Shown: piece after piece, positions 40,277 through 49,759 of the stretch
How the letters are laid out: the number at the start of each line of letters is the position of its first letter
How positions within the stretch are numbered: the stretch's first letter is position 1
Assembly (NCBI GenBank): GCA_945867155.1
Contig: CAMBHL010000006.1
Coordinates: forward strand, 62,001 to 126,000
DNA: 64,000 nucleotides
DNA from: an uncultured Eubacteriaceae bacterium
GTDB lineage: Bacteria; Bacillota; Clostridia; Eubacteriales; Eubacteriaceae
Reading direction: 5' to 3'
Notes under the pieces: generated by a model
Seen by the model: the letters and a program-made list of their open reading frames with translations, nothing else
What the model was told of the DNA's origin: nothing
Database searches by the model: none
Program-made: the position numbers and the translations under genes

Positions 40277-43200
40277 TAACTATCACCCCCGATGTATTTA
40301 ATTGATAAGTTCCCATTTGATCGTGGCACCCATGCGAAATTGCCCATGGTAAAGGTGCCGCCATACTTGATCTTAAGGTCTTTGATTTCGACGTCTTCAC
40401 TAAAGGTTGCGGTTGCCTGTCCGGCGGCGTTCTTAAAAGTCATCTTCGTTTCGTTCAAATTGACGCTGGCGCCGTTGCCGCCGTCTGAAAGATTAAGGCC
40501 GGTTTCGTCGAACTTAAGGCTCTTTGAAATCTGGTCTAAGGTAGCGCCTTGATCAGTTGTGGTTTTCGTGAGGGAGCTGACCGAAGCGCTGAGGCCGTCT
40601 GTGGTCTGGGTCAGCGTGGTCTGGCTTTCAGTGACGGTCTTGATATTTTGCTCATTCGCAGTGATCCGGCTGTCTAAATTTTGCTGTGTTTCATATGTTC
40701 GACTGATCGAGGACGTCAATTTGTCGCTGGTCTGAGTCAACTGGTTAGTAGTAGCAAAGCCGCCGTCTTCATCGACGCGCGCCAAAAGCTCGGATAATGT
40801 TCCGTTGTCGCTGTCGAGATAGATTTTCGCCATATTGAGCGTTTTTGTGCCATTATTGATGGATTCGACCACGCTGTCTATATCGAGCTTGGAGCCCGAG
40901 ATATTGGCGTCGTCTGCCACCATCTTGTCGACGATCAGCCCGTTCGGAACTGAGGCCGGTTTGATGCCGTCAGCATCGATTAAAACTCCTTTACCCGTTG
41001 AATCATACAGAACAAAAGTAAAGTTGCCGCTCGCATCCCGGCCCAGCTGGACTCTTACGACGCTGTTTTTGTCTGAAATCTGCAGAGTCGGGCCGGAAAT
41101 TTTCAAAGCGCCGTCTGATGACTGAATCGTGACTTTAGAGGTGTCAAGGCTTCCGGCTGTGATCTTGTCTGCGGTGAGGCTTTCGATCATGGCAGAGGTG
41201 ATCCAGCCATTGATGACTTTGAGCTGGTCGGCTGTGAGGTCGTCGATATTGGCTTCGCCTGCAAGAAGGCGGTTGCTTAAAAGGGTTTTGATATTTGCGA
41301 GCGATGACCAGAGTTTCCCGACGGTGGCTTCGTCAAAGCTGGCGGTATCTGAAAAGAGCTTCGTGATGTTAGCAGTCTGGGCGCTGAGGGTTTCAATGTC
41401 TGCCTTTTTCGCGGAGACTGCTAAAATGTCGGCTTTTTCTGCAGTAAGATCATCAATATCGGCTTTTTCTGCAGCAAGTGCGGTGATATCCGCAGATTTA
41501 GCAGCGAGGGCGTCGATGTTCGCTTGTTTCGCAGTGAGATCGTCGATGCTGGCTTTTTTTGCAACAAGATCGGTGATCGACGCCTCGTTGGCGATGAGCT
41601 TATTCGTGGAGACGCGCCGGGCAGTCATGTTCGTAAAGTCGGCCATTTCAGCCTCTAAGACCTTTGTTGTGAGCTCGTCGACGTCTAAGCCCATGATATA
41701 GGCATGTTTGGCGAAAAGCTCGTTGGTGTTCATGACGTTGGCGTTGATCTGAGAAAGCTCTTTTGAAACGCCGGTGCGCTCCGTGGTGCTGGCTTCCTGT
41801 GCGCTGGTCAGCGCGCCGGATACGGTGGTTTCGGTATAACCGAAAGTTGGAGTAACGGTGATATCGCCGCCTTCATAGGTTTCTTCTACGGCGGTGACTT
41901 GCTTTTCGAGGGTAAGATTATTTTCTTTGTCGATATAGGTACAGGTATCGCCTAAATCCCAATAAAGCCGATAATCGGTCGTAAAAACATTATATTCGTA
42001 TGAACTGACGTCTCGGTGTTCGGTTTGGAGTTTGGTATTGCCCCGGTCTTGCATAAGCTGCGTGACTTCTGCATCGGTGCGCTCTTTTTCCTGAGAGTCG
42101 CCGGTGGTGCTTGAAGTTTCGTCACTGCCTGAGGTCAAGTAGCCGGTGACCACGTCTGTGGTCGATGAGTATTTCTTTTGAATGTCCCTTGCATCGACGA
42201 GGACTTCCCGCCGGTCAAGGTCGGTCATGTCGTCGCCGACTTTGACGATCTTCCGCTTGGCGCCGTCCCCTTCCCCCGCGACGTAGGCCATGCTTTTATA
42301 CGCGCTTGCGTCGTGAGTGTAGGCGTGCTTTTTGACGGTTTTGTTGTTGAGCGAAAAGATATACGCATTGGGGTTAATCGTGGCAGACTCAACGCCGGTG
42401 GCACTGTACGTTTCGATATGCTGCGTGCGGTCTGTGCCGTGGAGCACGGTGAAGACGAGCTTTCCGGTGTCGAAGTCTGGAATGAGACCAAAACCTAATC
42501 CGGAATTGACGCTCAAGGTGTTCAGGTCTGCGGTTATCAGTTTAAACCGGCTTTGAAAAGAAAGCTCATGCCCGGAGGGTTCATCATGCGCGGCGAGGGT
42601 AATCAATGGAATTTTTCGCTTGCTGTCGGGCGGGTTGATGACCTGCTTGTCAACAATATCGTACATGATGGTTTCTGCGGGGGTTTTGTCGTAGACCATA
42701 TAACCGTCATGGTTGGCGTTGTCGCTGTCTGACGGAATGGTAATGCGGTAAGAAAGCAGAAAGTCGGCGGTGTAGCCGTAGACGGTGAAGTCCTGGGTAG
42801 AGTTGTAAAGATACCCGTCGGAGTCGTCGACCACTTTTTCAATGATGCCGAACTTCCTGACATCGTTGTTGACCATGACAAAACGCCCAGCCTTTAAAAG
42901 ATCGTCAGGGGCGCCCATGTGGATTTCAAAATCGCCGTAATTGGACCATGACCGCTTCCAGATGATTGAGGTGGTGGTGTTGACAATGCCGATGAGTTCC
43001 AATTTATCGTCTTTCACGTCATAGACGCGAACGGTGGGTCTTCTTAAGAACCGGCTGTCGTAGAGGGCCGCGGCGTTTTCGTCGACCTTCACATCAACGG
43101 GGACGTCTTTCGGCTTGTCCGGGGCTTTGACGGTGATATTCTGACTGACGACGCCGAGCTTCGTGTCATGACCGGAGCCGGTCTTGGTATTGAGCCACAC

Positions 43201-43794
43201 GGTGGCGGTGAGCTGGTTTCCGCTTTTAAAAGTGCTCTGCCTTGACGTTGGAATGGTACAGTCGCAAGAGGTGGTTCCTGCGGCGACTTCGTAAGTGATC
43301 TGGTCACCTATACCTGTAATGTCTATCCAATGCGAAAAAGATGAATTATGGGCATTAATCGTGACGGTGAAAGTGTCGCCGAGGTTGACCTCTGTCTTGG
43401 ATAAGCTCATGCCTGAAATGCGCTGTATGGTGTCGAGAGAGACAGTGGCGCCAATGCTTGTGCTTTTTAAAGAAGTGCCATTGATTGACCCGCTTGCGCC
43501 GATCCAGCACGCTTTGCTCCCGCTTGAATCGTGATCAACTCTGACAGTCCTGCTCCAAGCGGTGACCCAGCCGGAGCCGATAGAAATGCGCTTTGAAAAG
43601 CTGGCAGTGTTGCCGTTGATATTAATGGAACTGCCGAGAGTACCATATGTGGTATAACCAGAATTGGTTCTGCAGTACTGAAGGGTCGCGGTGACGTCTG
43701 AATAGTTGCCGTTGGTGTTGGCAGTAGCAGACCAGACGAGCCGGCAGGTGATGTATTTGTTGCTGGTTGAACCTGTGATAATGCCTGATGCCAT
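40276..43794 (-). CDS. Tail-tip protein: DUF859 module fused to Gp37-like tail lysin/baseplate hub
   Basis: This 1172-residue protein begins with a DUF859-like module (1-230, again INAHNSSFSHWIDI). A large Siphovirus Gp37-like part follows (about 250-680, FLRRPTVRVYDVKDD, WSNYGDFEIHMGAPDD). About ten 11-residue helical repeats of the form A-x-K-A-D-I-x-x-L-x-A occur at about 740-840. A coiled-coil and beta C terminus (ISRTYETQQNLDSRITANE) completes it. It likely forms the central fibre or hub at the tail tip. The DUF859 head is shared with the downstream neighbour. Confidence 0.82.
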   Translation of the reverse strand: MASGIITGSTSNKYITCRLVWSATANTNGNYSDVTATLQYCRTNSGYTTYGTLGSSININGNTASFSKRISIGSGWVTAWSRTVRVDHDSSGSKACWIGASGSINGTSLKSTSIGATVSLDTIQRISGMSLSKTEVNLGDTFTVTINAHNSSFSHWIDITGIGDQITYEVAAGTTSCDCTIPTSRQSTFKSGNQLTATVWLNTKTGSGHDTKLGVVSQNITVKAPDKPKDVPVDVKVDENAAALYDSRFLRRPTVRVYDVKDDKLELIGIVNTTTSIIWKRSWSNYGDFEIHMGAPDDLLKAGRFVMVNNDVRKFGIIEKVVDDSDGYLYNSTQDFTVYGYTADFLLSYRITIPSDSDNANHDGYMVYDKTPAETIMYDIVDKQVINPPDSKRKIPLITLAAHDEPSGHELSFQSRFKLITADLNTLSVNSGLGFGLIPDFDTGKLVFTVLHGTDRTQHIETYSATGVESATINPNAYIFSLNNKTVKKHAYTHDASAYKSMAYVAGEGDGAKRKIVKVGDDMTDLDRREVLVDARDIQKKYSSTTDVVTGYLTSGSDETSSTTGDSQEKERTDAEVTQLMQDRGNTKLQTEHRDVSSYEYNVFTTDYRLYWDLGDTCTYIDKENNLTLEKQVTAVEETYEGGDITVTPTFGYTETTVSGALTSAQEASTTERTGVSKELSQINANVMNTNELFAKHAYIMGLDVDELTTKVLEAEMADFTNMTARRVSTNKLIANEASITDLVAKKASIDDLTAKQANIDALAAKSADITALAAEKADIDDLTAEKADILAVSAKKADIETLSAQTANITKLFSDTASFDEATVGKLWSSLANIKTLLSNRLLAGEANIDDLTADQLKVINGWITSAMIESLTADKITAGSLDTSKVTIQSSDGALKISGPTLQISDKNSVVRVQLGRDASGNFTFVLYDSTGKGVLIDADGIKPASVPNGLIVDKMVADDANISGSKLDIDSVVESINNGTKTLNMAKIYLDSDNGTLSELLARVDEDGGFATTNQLTQTSDKLTSSISRTYETQQNLDSRITANEQNIKTVTESQTTLTQTTDGLSASVSSLTKTTTDQGATLDQISKSLKFDETGLNLSDGGNGASVNLNETKMTFKNAAGQATATFSEDVEIKDLKIKYGGTFTMGNFAWVPRSNGNLSIKYIGGDS

Positions 43795-43795
43795 G

Positions 43796-44707
43796 TTACA
43801 CCCCCGTAAAATAACGCTTGTAGCGAATCACGACTTCGTTGATCTGTTCCGGGTCTGCGGTGGCGTAGGTGAACAAGTTGTCGCCGAGTTCAAGAAAGAA
43901 CTCAAGATCGCTGTTTCTGGTCAGATAAGGATAAGCGTTTGTCTTATTCCCTGCGCCGTCCTGAATGTAGATTCTCGGGTTGTTCATGCTAGTGATGATG
44001 TTGAGGGTTTCCCCTGCTGCAAGCTGCTTTAAAATTTGAATCTCTTTGCCTGAGGTTAAATTCTTGACTTTCGGATATTTGGCAGGCCCTTTGAAGGTGA
44101 TCCACATAGGGACGGCAGCGTGACCATCGTTGGTGATGCTTTTGTCCCCGAGAACGCGGTGCCTGAGATATACGGGCATGGCGCTCTGCGTGGTGCCTGT
44201 TGGTGAAAGACTGGAGACGGGACCAATAGAAAAGCCGCCCTCCCATTCTGAGAGATCGAATAAGTTCCATTTATCATCTTCAAAATAGCCGTTGAGGCCT
44301 TTTAATTGAAGCTCGTATTCCACGCAGTGAAAAAGATTGTCCCGCTTATCTTCTAGCTTAGAGACGTAATAGTCAATGCTCCGGATGTGGGTTTCTCCGC
44401 GGTCTTTGACGGTGACGGTGAGCCTGCCTGGTTTGTAAGGGGTAAAGAAAGACTGAATGCGGTCATGATAGGCGTAGTCATCATTCTGATAATCAAAGTG
44501 AATGCCCATCTGCCGGACGCCAATTCTTTGCTTCTTTAAGTACCCGCCGTCGAAGTTGTAGTCCTCGGTAGTCAGGTTGTAATCAGAGCCATCAAAGCCG
44601 CTGACGTCGATGATGTTGTAGCCTGTGCGGTATCCTGGGCCGGAGCCGATAATTAAATCGCGGTCAACATCGTTGTGAAAAAGCATTGTGAGATATTTAG
44701 TTGCCAA
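43796..44707 (-). CDS. Distal tail protein (Dit-like)
   Basis: This 303-residue protein has the N-terminal Sipho_tail fold (YNIIDVSGFDGSDYNLTTEDY, then RQMGIHFDYQNDD and PGRLTVTVKDRGETHIRSIDYYV) and a C-terminal beta sandwich with WITFKGPAKYPKVKN. Dit hexamers join the tail tube to the baseplate. Its place directly after the tape measure (overlap of 11 bases) and before the large tip protein is diagnostic. Confidence 0.87.
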   Translation of the reverse strand: MATKYLTMLFHNDVDRDLIIGSGPGYRTGYNIIDVSGFDGSDYNLTTEDYNFDGGYLKKQRIGVRQMGIHFDYQNDDYAYHDRIQSFFTPYKPGRLTVTVKDRGETHIRSIDYYVSKLEDKRDNLFHCVEYELQLKGLNGYFEDDKWNLFDLSEWEGGFSIGPVSSLSPTGTTQSAMPVYLRHRVLGDKSITNDGHAAVPMWITFKGPAKYPKVKNLTSGKEIQILKQLAAGETLNIITSMNNPRIYIQDGAGNKTNAYPYLTRNSDLEFFLELGDNLFTYATADPEQINEVVIRYKRYFTGV

Positions 44708-47700
44708 ATGCCAACCTCCTCCCCGCTTGTCTGAGTTCTGCCCTGAATTGTGAGGGCTGTCTCGGCGTTTCTTGGAAATAGACGTTCTGAGTCATGTCAT
44801 TGTTGTTGGTGACGATGGTTTCATTCGCGCCTGCAGCTCGAACGGCGACTTTGTTTGCGAAGTCTGCCATAACGGCGTTGACACCTTCCTGCAAGGCAGC
44901 TGTCAAGAAGCCGCCTTTGCTGTTGGCGTATGGGTTTTCAGACGCTTTGATGACAGCTTCACCGGCGTGGATCTGTGCGAACTGGTCACGGTTGATGAAC
45001 CGTGAACCGACGGCGTACCCATACCATTTTTTGGAGCGTGGTCTCAGCACGGCTTCGATTGAACCGTAGTGTTTGATCATGTACATGATGGCCGCGGCCG
45101 TGTTGTCAACTGGATTCCAAATGTTGTCATGCCCGGGTAATTTGTACGCGTTGAATGTGCCGTCAATCATTTGCATCAGCCCTTTGGACGGATGGCCCAA
45201 TTTCGCGTTGATATCCCAGTTGTTGACTGCCCGCGGGTTTCCGCCGGATTCCGATTTTGCTGCACGAATTAAACCGCTGGCCAGCGACATCGGTTGATGT
45301 GTCAATTCCAATGCCGCGCGTACCCAGTCGCCCAGGCTGCCGGACGCCGCGCCGCCTGAGTCGCCTTCTTCGTCCATAGAACCAAAACCAAACTTTTTGA
45401 AGCTGTAGGCTTCTTCGATGGCATCGGCGAGAGAGTCGCCAAAACCGTTTTTATATCTCAGGATTGCGGCCCAGCCGCCGGGATCTCTGCCGACGTAGGC
45501 TTCATGTGCCTGGTCGCCTGTTTCGGGGTGGCCGTGCGCGCTGTGGAAGCCCGCGTTGTTGCCGTTGCCCAGCGACATTTCGACGTGCGTTGCGTCGTTT
45601 AGCAAAATGTCCCCGCGTTTTGGGCTCTTGTAGGGCAGCCGTTCCCAACCGTGCTTCGTGAGCTCAGAACTCATGTTGCCGGTGTACGATGCGTTTCCGG
45701 TGTCAAACCCCGCCCATTTTAACGCGGTGATGATGGAAGATGAGCAGTCATAGTCCGGACCCCAGCGGTTAGACTGTGAGTAGCCGTGACTGTCGTCGTT
45801 GACGAGTTTCAGCATATTATTGACGAAACGTCCACCTTTGCCGCCGTCTTGACCATGGACGACAGAGCCGCCGTCGAACTTGCGCATCCACGTGACTTCT
45901 TTCATGGAGTCATCGTCCATGTAATCGACGTTGACGTTGGCGTCGAACTGGTTTTTACCGAAGGCATTCTTCATGTCGTTGGCCGTTGACCGGGTATATT
46001 TTCCAAGCTGAGACTCGTTTAAGCCGTTGATAATCCCGGCGCCAAGCATATTCCCAACATACACACCGAATCGAGCCGGCGAGTGGATGCCGAGCCCTTG
46101 AATGAACTTGTTTTTAATCGCATTGACCAGATCAGACGCCGTGCTCGTGACCGTTGCCCGTTTGCTGTTCATGCCGTTTGCGACATCCTGCATATAGGTA
46201 CTGCCGATATTCTGAAAGGCGCCGTACTGGCTGCGCATGTAATTAATCATTTGCTGGACATTCGAGCGCACAACCTGATTGGCTGCCCGTCCTCTATCAC
46301 TCGCCGCTGTTGGAACCGCGTTAAACGTCGTATATGAGGCGTTCTGATAGTTGCCTAAAGACAATCGGATAAACGCTGCTGCCGCGCTGATATCTGAATT
46401 AGAGGTCTGTTTTGCCGAAGACGTCGCGTGCTGAGCAGCTGTTGGAATTGTCGAAAAAGTCGTGCTGGCCGCTGCGTTCATATTCGGGGCCGCAGCCATG
46501 ATACTGGCCGCCTGCTGTGCCATGCTCAGCGTGACGGTTTGCTGTGCCTGCTGAGTGGCAGAAGCCGCCTGAGCCGGAATGGCGCTGTAAGACTGATCTT
46601 GTGCATCCTTATTGGCTGTTTGATCTGTCTGTCCAGTTGTCGCGGCGCTTGTCTGCGTCTTCGGCGTATCAATCTTAATATTCGACGTGTTTTTCTTGAT
46701 CGTGTTGGCGACGGCCTGAGAGGCCGTGTCTACAGTGCCGAGGTTGTCAGTCATGCCCTGCGCCAATAAATCCATCATGTCCGGCATCCAGGTGTCGATG
46801 TCTTTCAGCGGTCCTTCGTCAGGTACGGAGAAATGAAGGAAAGATTTAATTTTATTGCCGACGCCTTTGACGGCATCTTCGACGTCTTTGATCTTCGACT
46901 TAATCCCGGCGATCAGATGCTGAATCATTTCAGCACCCCATTTTTTGAAGTTCTTCGGAAGGTTTTTAAAGAACTCGATGCCGGCATGAAACCCGGCTTT
47001 GATGTTGTCCCCGGCTTTCTTTGCGCCGTTTAAGCAGTGGCTGCTGACCTGATGCCAAACAGATTGTATTTTCGCCGGAATGCTTTTAAACCAGTCAATC
47101 ACCGCTTTGAAAGCGCCGACGACTGCGTCTTTGAATCTTCCAGCTGCTGCTGTTACCTGTCCCCAGTGCTTTACCAAAAGGACGATGACGGCGATCACGG
47201 CAGCAATGGCCGCAGCGATCAGAAGATAAGGCGCCAATGCTACAAATGTTGCTGCGGCGTCGGCCATCTTCGCAGCGATCAGCCCGCCAAGTGTCGTTGT
47301 CTCGGTCGTGTTCATTGCCGCTTTGATGGCCTGTGCAGCAGACTGAATGGCAACCGCTGTCGTGACGATGCCGATCGCGATCGCAAGCCCAGGCAGAATC
47401 GCCTGATGCTGCTTCAAGAACTGCATCGTATTTTTAAGGCCGTTTACGATTGGAGGCAGAACCGCCTGGGCTATACTTGTACCTTTTGTCACCAACTGCG
47501 CGACAACGGGCATCAAGCCTTCCCCAACTTCTTTCTTGAGTGCGGCCATCTTCATTTTCGCCTGGGCGATCTGACCAGAAGGCGTCTGTGCCATTTTCTG
47601 GTTCATGTTCCCGACATTTTCGGTGATGACTTTTGCCAGTTCTGCGGCTTTTTGCTGTTCAGTACCATTCTTTAAGATTTTCTCTGAGTTCTCATCAAAC

Positions 47701-48230
47701 GAGATCCCGACACGTTTTAAGGCCCCGACTTGTCCAGTAAACACCTTGCCCATCATGTTTGAAATATTGACGAGGTCTTCACCCGTTGCGGACGTTCCTT
47801 TCTGCTGCACGGCCAGGTCATTCATCGCAGGGATTAAGGTTTTTAAAGCCTTCGTTGAATGCAAGTAAGTAGCGAGCTGCTGAGCCCCGCTTTTCTGTGC
47901 TGTTCCTCCGACAACCCCGCTTTTCGTTTCTGCCTGAATTAATTTGTTGACTTGCCCGACTTGCCCGGAAGTGGCGTGCATACGCGTCTTCATGACTTCA
48001 TTCAGCTTGGTTTCCGCTTCCTGTGCCTGTCTTGCGGCGTTTACGCACTCTTTTCCAAACGAAACGATCTTATCGACGGTAAATGCTGCAGCTACGCCTG
48101 CGGCGATCTTTTTAAACGAGCCGATGATCTTGTTGCTCGAACTGTCGGTTTGCCCCTCTAACTTCTTCAGACCCTCAGAAAAACCGGAGCTGTCGACCTT
48201 TGTGCCAATAATAAGTTTTCCTGCTGCCAT
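44697..48230 (-). CDS. Tail tape measure protein with two murein hydrolase domains
   Basis: This 1177-residue protein sets tail length. The N-terminal tape measure domain (LQQLATYLHSTKALKT-like segment, ATGEDLVNISNMMGKVFTG near 150) is followed by membrane-like helices (about 285-360, PYLLIAAAIAAVIAVIVLL). Near 793-930 lies an NlpC/P60-like peptidoglycan amidohydrolase with the catalytic Cys in GPDYDCSSSI and His in DATHVEMSLG. Near 980-1080 lies a lytic transglycosylase domain (AAKSESGGNPRAVNNWD, GLMQMIDGTF). The hydrolases would open the wall for DNA entry. Confidence 0.92.
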   Translation of the reverse strand: MAAGKLIIGTKVDSSGFSEGLKKLEGQTDSSSNKIIGSFKKIAAGVAAAFTVDKIVSFGKECVNAARQAQEAETKLNEVMKTRMHATSGQVGQVNKLIQAETKSGVVGGTAQKSGAQQLATYLHSTKALKTLIPAMNDLAVQQKGTSATGEDLVNISNMMGKVFTGQVGALKRVGISFDENSEKILKNGTEQQKAAELAKVITENVGNMNQKMAQTPSGQIAQAKMKMAALKKEVGEGLMPVVAQLVTKGTSIAQAVLPPIVNGLKNTMQFLKQHQAILPGLAIAIGIVTTAVAIQSAAQAIKAAMNTTETTTLGGLIAAKMADAAATFVALAPYLLIAAAIAAVIAVIVLLVKHWGQVTAAAGRFKDAVVGAFKAVIDWFKSIPAKIQSVWHQVSSHCLNGAKKAGDNIKAGFHAGIEFFKNLPKNFKKWGAEMIQHLIAGIKSKIKDVEDAVKGVGNKIKSFLHFSVPDEGPLKDIDTWMPDMMDLLAQGMTDNLGTVDTASQAVANTIKKNTSNIKIDTPKTQTSAATTGQTDQTANKDAQDQSYSAIPAQAASATQQAQQTVTLSMAQQAASIMAAAPNMNAAASTTFSTIPTAAQHATSSAKQTSNSDISAAAAFIRLSLGNYQNASYTTFNAVPTAASDRGRAANQVVRSNVQQMINYMRSQYGAFQNIGSTYMQDVANGMNSKRATVTSTASDLVNAIKNKFIQGLGIHSPARFGVYVGNMLGAGIINGLNESQLGKYTRSTANDMKNAFGKNQFDANVNVDYMDDDSMKEVTWMRKFDGGSVVHGQDGGKGGRFVNNMLKLVNDDSHGYSQSNRWGPDYDCSSSIITALKWAGFDTGNASYTGNMSSELTKHGWERLPYKSPKRGDILLNDATHVEMSLGNGNNAGFHSAHGHPETGDQAHEAYVGRDPGGWAAILRYKNGFGDSLADAIEEAYSFKKFGFGSMDEEGDSGGAASGSLGDWVRAALELTHQPMSLASGLIRAAKSESGGNPRAVNNWDINAKLGHPSKGLMQMIDGTFNAYKLPGHDNIWNPVDNTAAAIMYMIKHYGSIEAVLRPRSKKWYGYAVGSRFINRDQFAQIHAGEAVIKASENPYANSKGGFLTAALQEGVNAVMADFANKVAVRAAGANETIVTNNNDMTQNVYFQETPRQPSQFRAELRQAGRRLAFGN

Positions 48231-48233
48231 GAT

Positions 48234-48839
48234 TTATTCCTCTTGTAATTGTGATAAGTCGCCAGAACCCATCAATATTTCTGCAATACGGTCGTCCTGG
48301 CGCTTTTCTCTGGTGTCTTTTAATGCAAACTTTCTTTGAAGCTTGCGCATCCGCGCCGCTTCTTCTTTCGGGCATCCTTTATACGGTTTCCAAACGCGGT
48401 ATCCGATAATCTTCATGAGCTCCGTTTTCTCTGACAACCCGTCCATGAGCGCTCGAAACTGCCACCAATGCAATTTGGCTGTGGTTAAGTCGATATTGTA
48501 CTGTTCGATAAATGCCGCGTAGAGGTAGGGCGCATCCTGTGTATATGAAAAAACAGGCGGGCCTTCTGGCGCCGCCTGATCTTCTGGTTCTTCCCCGCAA
48601 CAATAAAACCACAATATCGCTTCATAAGCTGCTTCATAGTTTTCCGGAATGCCGTTGTAATAAAGCTCAAAAGCCTTCACGACGGTCTCTTCTGTCGGTG
48701 TGTCACTTTCCATCAAAACCGAAAAGGCAATACCCGTTCTAAAGTCTGAATTAATTGCATATTCATGTTCATAGTAAGGGGGCTCTGTATCACGAATGAA
48801 GACTGATTCCGGTGGATCATCAATAAGCAAGTTCATCAC
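48234..48839 (-). CDS. Phage Gp15-family protein (tail assembly chaperone partner)
   Basis: This 201-residue protein matches the Gp15 family, encoded between the short tail chaperone and the tape measure. Typical parts are MNLLIDDPPESVFI, FRTGIAFSVLMESD near 35, AILWFYCCGEEPE near 80 and LHWWQFRALMDGLSE near 130. In related phages this product is the frame-extended assembly chaperone. It overlaps the 128-residue gene by four bases. Codes for a cytoplasmic assembly factor, not a virion part, by family knowledge. Confidence 0.85.
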   Translation of the reverse strand: MMNLLIDDPPESVFIRDTEPPYYEHEYAINSDFRTGIAFSVLMESDTPTEETVVKAFELYYNGIPENYEAAYEAILWFYCCGEEPEDQAAPEGPPVFSYTQDAPYLYAAFIEQYNIDLTTAKLHWWQFRALMDGLSEKTELMKIIGYRVWKPYKGCPKEEAARMRKLQRKFALKDTREKRQDDRIAEILMGSGDLSQLQEE

Positions 48840-49222
48840 GCGTTACGCTTTGCCGGCTTCGTCTTCGGCTTTTTGCCCTGGTTTTGATACTTTTCGTATC
48901 TCGTCCCCAGCGCATTGTTGACTTCGGTCGACAGATAAAAAAGAAGCTCATTCAAGTCTTCGGAGGATAAGGCGACGTCTGAAAAGTCTTCATCGTAAGC
49001 CCCGCCGCCGAACAGTCTGTCATAAACATGTGATCTGAAAAACTGTTTATGCTTTTCGATTTGTCCCCGAGGGCTCAAGTCCTGAATGGTTTCCGGGAAT
49101 TTCTCCATGTCTTTTGCGATTTCAGACCAAATGATGAGAAAATCATCGTTTTGTTCAAGCTTGTGAATATGCCCGTTGATGTCAAACGTAATAAACTTCT
49201 TTGTAAATCGGAACTGTCCCAT
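48836..49222 (-). CDS. Tail assembly chaperone-like protein
   Basis: This 128-residue protein (MGQFRFTKKFITFDINGHIH...) lies between the major tail protein and Gp15, the position of the first tail assembly chaperone. The middle is helical (DLNELLFYLSTEVNNALGTRY) and the tail is Lys-rich (KKPKTKPAKRNA). In many phages this gene and the next are joined by a -1 frameshift; here the two overlap by ATGA and I see no clear slippery heptamer, so they may simply be coupled. Confidence 0.75.
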   Translation of the reverse strand: MGQFRFTKKFITFDINGHIHKLEQNDDFLIIWSEIAKDMEKFPETIQDLSPRGQIEKHKQFFRSHVYDRLFGGGAYDEDFSDVALSSEDLNELLFYLSTEVNNALGTRYEKYQNQGKKPKTKPAKRNA

Positions 49223-49243
49223 AGTAACCCCCTTATTGATTCA

Positions 49244-49756
49244 TTAGCCCTGAGATGATGCGGTTGTAGTGGTGTCGGCTGTAAATGTCTTTTTGGTCGT
49301 GTCGAATGTCCCCGAGATTGGATCGCCGATGACATCCAGGTTTCCAGATGAGGTCAGCTGTTCGCCGCCGTCGCCTTCGGTTGAGTCTGCCTCTACAGTG
49401 ACTTTGAACTTGCGTGCTTTGTAGACGTTGGCTGCTTCGGCCTGATCGTAGAGGTCAACACGGATGAAGTCGGTCATGGCGTCTTCGCCAGTTTTCCGGT
49501 CGCGCCCGACATTATACAAGAACATCGCCGCCGCTTCGTCCTTGATCATGTCCATGTCGTAAGCAAATTTTGATTCATACGACGTCAGCATGGTTGTCGC
49601 TGATTTTTCGTTGATGTAGGTCTTGGATTTTGTTTTAGCTCCCGGGTCTTCGTTCACCTTGGTGAAGCCTGTTCCCATGAGCGTGTAGGTTTCAGTCGTT
49701 TCTCCCGGCGTGATGTTGATATAATCTGCGACCTGATACCGCATGATGTTTTTCAT
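49244..49756 (-). CDS. Major tail protein
   Basis: This 170-residue tube protein starts MKNIMRYQVADYINITP after GAGGATTAATC. It has the beta-rich pattern of siphovirus tube subunits (YTLMGTGFTKVNEDPGAK, YESKFAYDMDMIKDEAAA, FRVDLYD-like VDLYDQAEA, and VTVEADSTEGDGGEQLT). The end has a Thr/Ser-rich tail. Its place after the connector genes and before the chaperones is the expected one. Confidence 0.85.
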   Translation of the reverse strand: MKNIMRYQVADYINITPGETTETYTLMGTGFTKVNEDPGAKTKSKTYINEKSATTMLTSYESKFAYDMDMIKDEAAAMFLYNVGRDRKTGEDAMTDFIRVDLYDQAEAANVYKARKFKVTVEADSTEGDGGEQLTSSGNLDVIGDPISGTFDTTKKTFTADTTTTASSQG

Positions 49757-49759
49757 TGA

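Noticed and set aside
48800-49240. Programmed -1 frameshift between the tail chaperone genes
   Set aside because: The genes overlap by ATGA and I see no slippery heptamer of the usual A/G or T type near the end of the first gene.
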